Shown here: positions 6,732 through 10,054 of the stretch, piece by piece
How the letters are laid out: each line of letters starts with the position of its first letter
Position numbering within the stretch: position 1 is the first letter of the stretch
Origin: JBBTWO01 sp038062745
GTDB lineage: Bacteria; Patescibacteriota; Microgenomatia; UBA8517
Length of the DNA: 10,054 nt
Assembly: GCA_038062745.1 (NCBI GenBank)
Contig: JBBTWO010000075.1
Coordinates: 1 to 10,054 of the forward strand
Direction of reading: 5' to 3'
Made by a program: the position numbers and the translations under genes
Notes under the pieces: model-generated
What the model saw: the letters and a program-made list of their open reading frames with translations, nothing else
Told to the model about the DNA's origin: nothing
Database searches by the model: none

Positions 6732-7796
6732 ATGTATTCACCAAAGTATTCTATTAGTAATTCTATTTTAAGATCTGTTAGTGCTGTTGAGGCTGCTAAG
6801 GAAATAATTGAAGGTGCACCACTGGTTCCAACTTACGAAAAACAGTTTATAAATGATGCCATGATTAGAACTATTTATCATGGAACTCACATTGAAGGGA
6901 ATGACTTAACCATGTCTGAGACTAAGAAAGTTCTTGAAGGACAAGAAGTATATGCCAGACCAAGAGACGTTCAAGAAGTAATCAATTACAGAAACGCTAT
7001 TAAATTAATCGATGAAATAAAAACCCAACAGTCACCATATAATATTGATTTACTCAAGCGAATTCACGCTTTAACGGTTTATAGAATTGTTGCTGAAGAA
7101 AAAACTGGGGTATTAAGAAACACTCAAGTTGTAATTAAAGAAGAAGGAACAGGTAAAGTGATTCTCTCGCCTCCGCCATTTGTAGAGGTGCCGTTTCTCT
7201 TGGATGAATTTTTCAACTGGTTAAACTCTGACTTGGCTCGCGACGTCCATCCGGTTTTAAGAGCTGGCATTGCCCATTATGTGTTGGTGGCTATCCATCC
7301 CTTTGTAGAAGGGAATGGAAGGACTACACGAGCCTTGGCGATGCTTATAATGCTTCGGGAAGGCTATGATATTAAACGCTTCTTTGCTTTAGAGGAACAT
7401 TTCGACACCGATTTGGCAGCATACTATGAAGTTTTCTTCAAAGTTGATGCCCAATCACCCAATATTGCCCACAGAGAATTAACCCCATGGCTTGAGTATT
7501 TTGCCAATGTTGTAGCAACGGAATTGACGCGTATAAAAGAAAAAATTAAAAGATTGTCTGTGGATTCCAGACTTAAAATGAAAATTGGAACTCAAATTGC
7601 CCTAACCGAGCGACAAATGAAACTAATGGAATTTTTTGCAGATCAAGGGGACGGGACAATGAAAGAGTTTAGATCAGTCCTACCTATGGTTTCAGATGAC
7701 ACGATACTACGGGACTTAACAGACTTGGTTAAAAAGGGAGTAGTTAAAAAAGAGGGAAGCACGAAGGCGGCGAGGTATAAGCTAATAAATAAGTAA
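6732..7796 (+). CDS. Fic-domain AMP-transferase with C-terminal winged helix
   Basis: Fic proteins transfer AMP (sometimes another nucleotide group) from ATP to Tyr, Thr or Ser of target proteins. The catalytic motif is HPFVEGNGRTTR at residues 189-200 and is complete, with catalytic His189 and both arginines. An N-terminal helix carries THIEGN (52-57), the class II auto-inhibitory element whose Glu55 would block ATP. The usual motif is (S/T)xxxE(G/N); here the first position is Gly51, a deviation. Residues about 291-350 (from LTERQMKLMEFF through SDDTILRDLTDLVKKGVV to RYKLINK) look like a winged helix DNA-binding domain, as in many Fic regulators. Length is 354 aa. Its own promoter lies immediately upstream, and the spacer palindrome could be its operator, giving autoregulation (inference). 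A small membrane protein gene follows after 9 nt. The target is unknown; no toxin-antitoxin partner is evident. Confidence 0.94.
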   Translation: MYSPKYSISNSILRSVSAVEAAKEIIEGAPLVPTYEKQFINDAMIRTIYHGTHIEGNDLTMSETKKVLEGQEVYARPRDVQEVINYRNAIKLIDEIKTQQSPYNIDLLKRIHALTVYRIVAEEKTGVLRNTQVVIKEEGTGKVILSPPPFVEVPFLLDEFFNWLNSDLARDVHPVLRAGIAHYVLVAIHPFVEGNGRTTRALAMLIMLREGYDIKRFFALEEHFDTDLAAYYEVFFKVDAQSPNIAHRELTPWLEYFANVVATELTRIKEKIKRLSVDSRLKMKIGTQIALTERQMKLMEFFADQGDGTMKEFRSVLPMVSDDTILRDLTDLVKKGVVKKEGSTKAARYKLINK

Positions 7797-7805
7797 GTAA
7801 AATAA

Positions 7806-8009
7806 ATGAATCTGTCCAACCCACAATTTTTGTATGTAATCTTAATTTTACCAGGGCTTTTTGGCCTCACACTTACTGGGGAAGGGTTGTACCGATGTGT
7901 TCATGAGGAATGGAGTGGACTGGTGAGTATTATTTTTGGCTTGATGTTTTTGGTGGGAGTAATAGTTGCTTATTTATTTTTTTCTACATATCTTGGAACT
8001 AAAGTTTGA
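7806..8009 (+). CDS. Small two-helix membrane protein, function unknown
   Basis: A 67-aa hydrophobic protein with two predicted membrane helices, about residues 8-24 and 38-60, joined by a short polar loop (GEGLYRCVHEEWSG). I do not recognise the family. It starts 9 nt after the fic stop with no ribosome binding site or clear promoter, so it is probably read from the Fic message. Its end overlaps the region just before the next gene, supporting a real coding unit. The short length leaves some doubt, but the helix-loop-helix layout and its place in a dense operon argue for a real gene. Confidence 0.62.
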   Translation: MNLSNPQFLYVILILPGLFGLTLTGEGLYRCVHEEWSGLVSIIFGLMFLVGVIVAYLFFSTYLGTKV

Positions 8010-8026
8010 ATCAAGTGGAGCTCAAA

Positions 8027-8356
8027 ATGAGCTTGGAGTATAATGGGAATATATTTCAAGAAATATCAGACAATAAAATAAATAGCCACTTAGAAGTTAC
8101 TCGAACAGATATCTCGCTTCTTCTATGGAGAAGACAGTTAATCATAAGGATGATTGAGCAAGGAAAAATAGATCCTGTTCAAGGTATGGACTTATGGGAA
8201 GACCAGACACGAGAAGATGTTATGAGAGAAGAACAAGAAGCATACATGAACCCAGATTCAACAAGAGAAGATTCACCTTTGGGAAGATTAGCCGGTGTTT
8301 ATTTTAGAATCAATCCAGATCTTGAAATTGCAAAAAGATTTAAAGAATCAGAATAA
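8027..8356 (+). CDS. Unrecognised acidic 109-aa protein
   Basis: A soluble, charged protein without cysteines, signal peptide or membrane segment. The middle part (LLLWRRQLIIRMIEQGKIDPVQGMDLWEDQ) looks helical, and the following stretch is rich in Glu, Asp and Arg. I do not recognise it. ATG 8027 is chosen because GTGGAG at 8015-8020 gives a Shine-Dalgarno-like site 6 nt upstream, the clearest one in the window. An alternative is TTG 8006, which overlaps the stop of the preceding gene (TTGA) and would add seven residues (116 aa). A small inverted repeat, AGCTCA/TGAGCT with an AAA loop (8019-8033), surrounds the ATG and could dampen its use. It is probably the third gene of the Fic unit. Confidence 0.75.
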   Translation: MSLEYNGNIFQEISDNKINSHLEVTRTDISLLLWRRQLIIRMIEQGKIDPVQGMDLWEDQTREDVMREEQEAYMNPDSTREDSPLGRLAGVYFRINPDLEIAKRFKESE

Positions 8357-8405
8357 GATGTTAGCTCCACCTGATGGACTATGTTAGAACTTATTTCAAC
8401 TAAAA

Positions 8406-8434
8406 TTGACAAATAAATCCTTGAACCATACAAT
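8406..8434 (+). promoter_or_regulatory. Near-consensus promoter of the S51 peptidase gene
   Basis: A perfect -35 TTGACA (8406-8411), a 17-bp spacer and TACAAT (8429-8434) form the best promoter in the window. Predicted transcription start is at or within a base of 8441, the G of a GTG codon, so the message is likely leaderless and the start codon is fixed. The rest of the 84-nt gap from 8357 shows no terminator. Confidence 0.8.
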
Positions 8435-8440
8435 TTGGTT

Positions 8441-9118
8441 GTGAAAATAATTCTTGCAAGTAGCTTTAATAATATTGCCAAAACTGAAGACGGCAAAAAG
8501 TACGCTGTTGCCATATCAGATGATAATCAGTTTCTAACTAATTTAAAGAAATATATACCTAAGTTTGATAGTGCCGTTATGGTTGCAAACGATCCAACTG
8601 ACTTTGACACAACAGACTTTTACTCAGACTTGTTGTTTCAATCACTAGAGTTATCAGGACTGGATTTCAAAACAAAGGTTGTTTTTGATAATAGGAATAA
8701 AGATCTTGCGGAAGAAATATTTGCAAATGCAGATTTGATATTTTTAGCAGGCGGTAAAGTCGATGTCCAAAGCGTATTTTTTAAGGATATTAAAATGGCT
8801 AAATTACTACGAAGCAACAAAGCGTTAATTGTTGGTGGTTCGGCAGGAGCCATGAATTTATGTGAAACTGTTTTAAACTTCCCAAATTTTATCAAAGGTA
8901 TTGGACTGTGCGACAAGATTATAGTTCCCCATTTTGACGGAGCGAACAAATCTTATAAGAGAGATGGTAATGACGAATATGACAACCTAATGGCTTTAAG
9001 TGTCAATCAAGAATTGATAGGAATTGATGAACACTCCTATTTACTTTTGACCGATAAAGAAGTTAAGCCTTTTGGTAATATATACCGCATAATAGATAAA
9101 ATTTGTCAGAGGTATTGA
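8441..9118 (+). CDS. Peptidase family S51 protein (PepE / dipeptidase E-like)
   Basis: Family S51 serine peptidases include the aspartyl dipeptidase PepE and cyanophycinase; they have a glutamine-amidotransferase-like fold and act in the cytoplasm. The nucleophile elbow GGSAGAMN places Ser134. FLAGGKVDV (101-109) corresponds to the glycine loop before it, and VPHFDG places the likely catalytic His164. GIDEHSYL near 194-201 (Asp196/Glu197) could supply the acidic partner. At 225 aa it matches PepE length and lacks a signal peptide, which favours a PepE-like cytoplasmic enzyme over a secreted one. The substrate is not readable. The start is GTG 8441 rather than the in-frame TTG 8435: the TTG abuts the -10 box and would not be transcribed. 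An AlaRS-like gene follows, its promoter overlapping this stop codon. Confidence 0.9.
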   Translation: MKIILASSFNNIAKTEDGKKYAVAISDDNQFLTNLKKYIPKFDSAVMVANDPTDFDTTDFYSDLLFQSLELSGLDFKTKVVFDNRNKDLAEEIFANADLIFLAGGKVDVQSVFFKDIKMAKLLRSNKALIVGGSAGAMNLCETVLNFPNFIKGIGLCDKIIVPHFDGANKSYKRDGNDEYDNLMALSVNQELIGIDEHSYLLLTDKEVKPFGNIYRIIDKICQRY

Positions 9119-9143
9119 AATACTACTATAAGATATATATACT
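9115..9143 (+). promoter_or_regulatory. Promoter of the AlaRS-like gene, overlapping the S51 stop codon
   Basis: TTGAAA (9115-9120, including the TGA stop of the peptidase gene) and TATACT (9138-9143) are 17 bp apart. Transcription should start about 9150, six nt before ATG 9156. No Shine-Dalgarno site is present. The surrounding run of alternating T and A makes other -10 placements possible. Confidence 0.6.
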
Positions 9144-9155
9144 CCTCACAAGTAT

Positions 9156-10054
9156 ATGGGCATATGTTGTGAATATCTTGACTATGTTGAAAGTGCCTTT
9201 GACGAGCATTTTTCCCAAAAAGGCTACAAAAGAGAGGAACCTGTCGCTGTCTCATCTCGTGTTGACCCAACTGTCGATTTTGTAGGTTCCAAAATCTCAC
9301 CATTAAAACATTTTGTAATTGAGGGAAATATCTCCGAACAAGGCCACTATTTAATACAAGATTGCTTCCGTACAAAAGGTATAAAAAAACTCAAAACGCT
9401 TGAACCAAGTAGGTTTGGTTCCTGTTTTCGTACAATGGGAACCCTAACAAATCCAGACATAGAAAAAGTTGTCTTCGACACCTTCGACTATTTGGTAAAT
9501 GAAATAGGAATTAATCCACAGGATTTATTGATAAAAATAAATATAGATGATGCAGATTTAATGGCAGCGACAAGTTCTGTTGTTGGAGATATTCGACGTG
9601 AGGAAAACGCAGCTGATGCTCACTACAAACATAGGTATGGACTTGACGAACAAGGTATTTTTGGACGAGATTTTAATATTGCAGTTCGTAAACGTAAAAC
9701 AGATGAATTTGCTAGCGTAGGTACTATTGTCTTTATGGAACAAAACGATAATGGAATTGGTATAGATATGGGTATTGGCAATTTATCACTAGCTATGTGT
9801 AATTTTGGCATGGACAACACCCTTTCTGTTTCGAGAATGGCAGATGTAATCGATATAGATGATATTGAAGCGCAACGACTTGCAGATTCTCTTATGGGAT
9901 TAGCTTTATTGCAAAAAGAACACGTCCAAGATATTTCATCACATGCCGACAGGGCTTCAAAAAATTTCCGTTGGAAGTTTAATAAGTATGAGGACGCTGT
10001 CGTGTATTGGAAGTCGCAGTTTGGGCTTAGCGACGAACAAGTTTTGGAATATAT
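9156..10054 (+). CDS. Divergent alanyl-tRNA synthetase-like protein, cut off by the window end
   Basis: An open frame of 299 codons runs from ATG 9156 to the window edge without a stop. Its order of features follows the class II catalytic core of AlaRS: FDEHFSQKGYKR and VDPTVDFVGSKISPLKHF match the 'FF..kGH ... DPTLLF..AGM..FK' start; QDCFRTKGIKKL matches 'Q.C.R.gGk.nDL'; FGSCFRTMGTLTN matches the 'FFEMLGNFSF' motif 2 region; TIVFMEQNDNGIGIDMGIGNLSLA matches 'NIVFMQF ... VDTGMGLERIA', motif 3. Key residues have changed: the motif 3 GLER is GNLS, with no arginine, and FFEMLGNFSFG is not preserved. It may therefore not charge tRNA normally. CGN codons encode 10 of 15 arginines by hand count, unlike recF (6 of 21), hinting at separate ancestry. 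Whether editing or C-terminal domains follow is not visible. The homology is my recognition by eye. Confidence 0.72.
   Translation, partial: MGICCEYLDYVESAFDEHFSQKGYKREEPVAVSSRVDPTVDFVGSKISPLKHFVIEGNISEQGHYLIQDCFRTKGIKKLKTLEPSRFGSCFRTMGTLTNPDIEKVVFDTFDYLVNEIGINPQDLLIKINIDDADLMAATSSVVGDIRREENAADAHYKHRYGLDEQGIFGRDFNIAVRKRKTDEFASVGTIVFMEQNDNGIGIDMGIGNLSLAMCNFGMDNTLSVSRMADVIDIDDIEAQRLADSLMGLALLQKEHVQDISSHADRASKNFRWKFNKYEDAVVYWKSQFGLSDEQVLEY

Noticed and set aside
7776..7803. Possible promoter for the small membrane protein (TATAAG, TAAAAT)
   Set aside because: Neither box has a credible -35 at the right distance, and TAAAAT is too close to ATG 7806; read-through from fic is simpler.
8051..8066. 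AT-rich palindrome ATATTTC-AA-GAAATAT inside the acidic protein gene
   Set aside because: Arms are 7 bp and AT-rich with a 2-nt centre, expected by chance in such sequence.
8015..8370. 8-bp inverted repeat GTGGAGCT (8015-8022) and AGCTCCAC (8363-8370) flanking the acidic protein gene
   Set aside because: Too short to claim terminal repeats, no target duplication seen, and one copy is explained by the Shine-Dalgarno-like site.
9103..9285. + strand 60-codon open frame
   Set aside because: It overlaps the AlaRS-like gene in another frame, has no motif, and the longer frame from 9156 shows family-like patterning.
9402..9421. Inverted repeat GAACCAA / TTGGTTC with a 6-nt loop in the AlaRS-like gene
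   Set aside because: Only 7-bp arms, no relation to the CTTCAAGG hairpins and no U-run; likely chance.
9106..9820. Minus-strand open frames opposite the AlaRS-like gene
   Set aside because: Shadows of a long open + frame that reaches the window end; no recognisable protein features.

Overview
The window is AT-rich, tightly packed, and read entirely on the + strand with the standard genetic code (TGA works as a stop, for example at the mutM and S51 peptidase ends). Very short spacers, mostly missing Shine-Dalgarno sequences, start codons placed at predicted transcription starts, and the gene style (intein-split FtsH, stand-alone 5'-3' exonuclease, unusual MutM) suggest a Candidate Phyla Radiation (Patescibacteria) genome, possibly Microgenomates-like. 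That assignment is inference from style, not from a marker gene.

Region 1 (1-2143) is the 3' part of ftsH, interrupted by a LAGLIDADG intein whose C-terminal splice site lies at 949/950, inside the Walker A motif of the AAA+ domain. Region 2 (2182-2685) is a small unrecognised protein with a C-X2-C-X5-C cluster that resembles part of a WhiB iron-sulfur site. Region 3 (2732-6689) is a compact run of four genes: a 5'-3' exonuclease, a GT4 glycosyltransferase, mutM (4-nt ATGA overlap with the next gene) and recF. Three of the four act in DNA repair or replication. Region 4 (6732-8356) holds a Fic AMP-transferase with a C-terminal winged helix, a two-helix small membrane protein and an unrecognised acidic protein. 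Region 5 (8441-10054) holds an S51-family peptidase (PepE-like) and the start of a protein that runs off the window and looks like a divergent alanyl-tRNA synthetase catalytic core.

The strongest signals beyond ordinary annotation are these. (a) An intein splits FtsH between the Walker A Lys and Thr. (b) Five good promoters have their -10 box 5-12 nt before the start codon, so several messages are probably leaderless; this also corrects the S51 gene start to GTG 8441. (c) Two hairpins with the same CTTCAAGG-N5-CCTTGAAG core lie inside two adjacent coding regions. (d) An AlaRS-like paralogue has lost the motif 3 arginine signature and has arginine codon use unlike recF. I see no tRNA, rRNA, CRISPR array or insertion sequence, no convincing intrinsic terminator, and no stretch over 300 bases without a gene.
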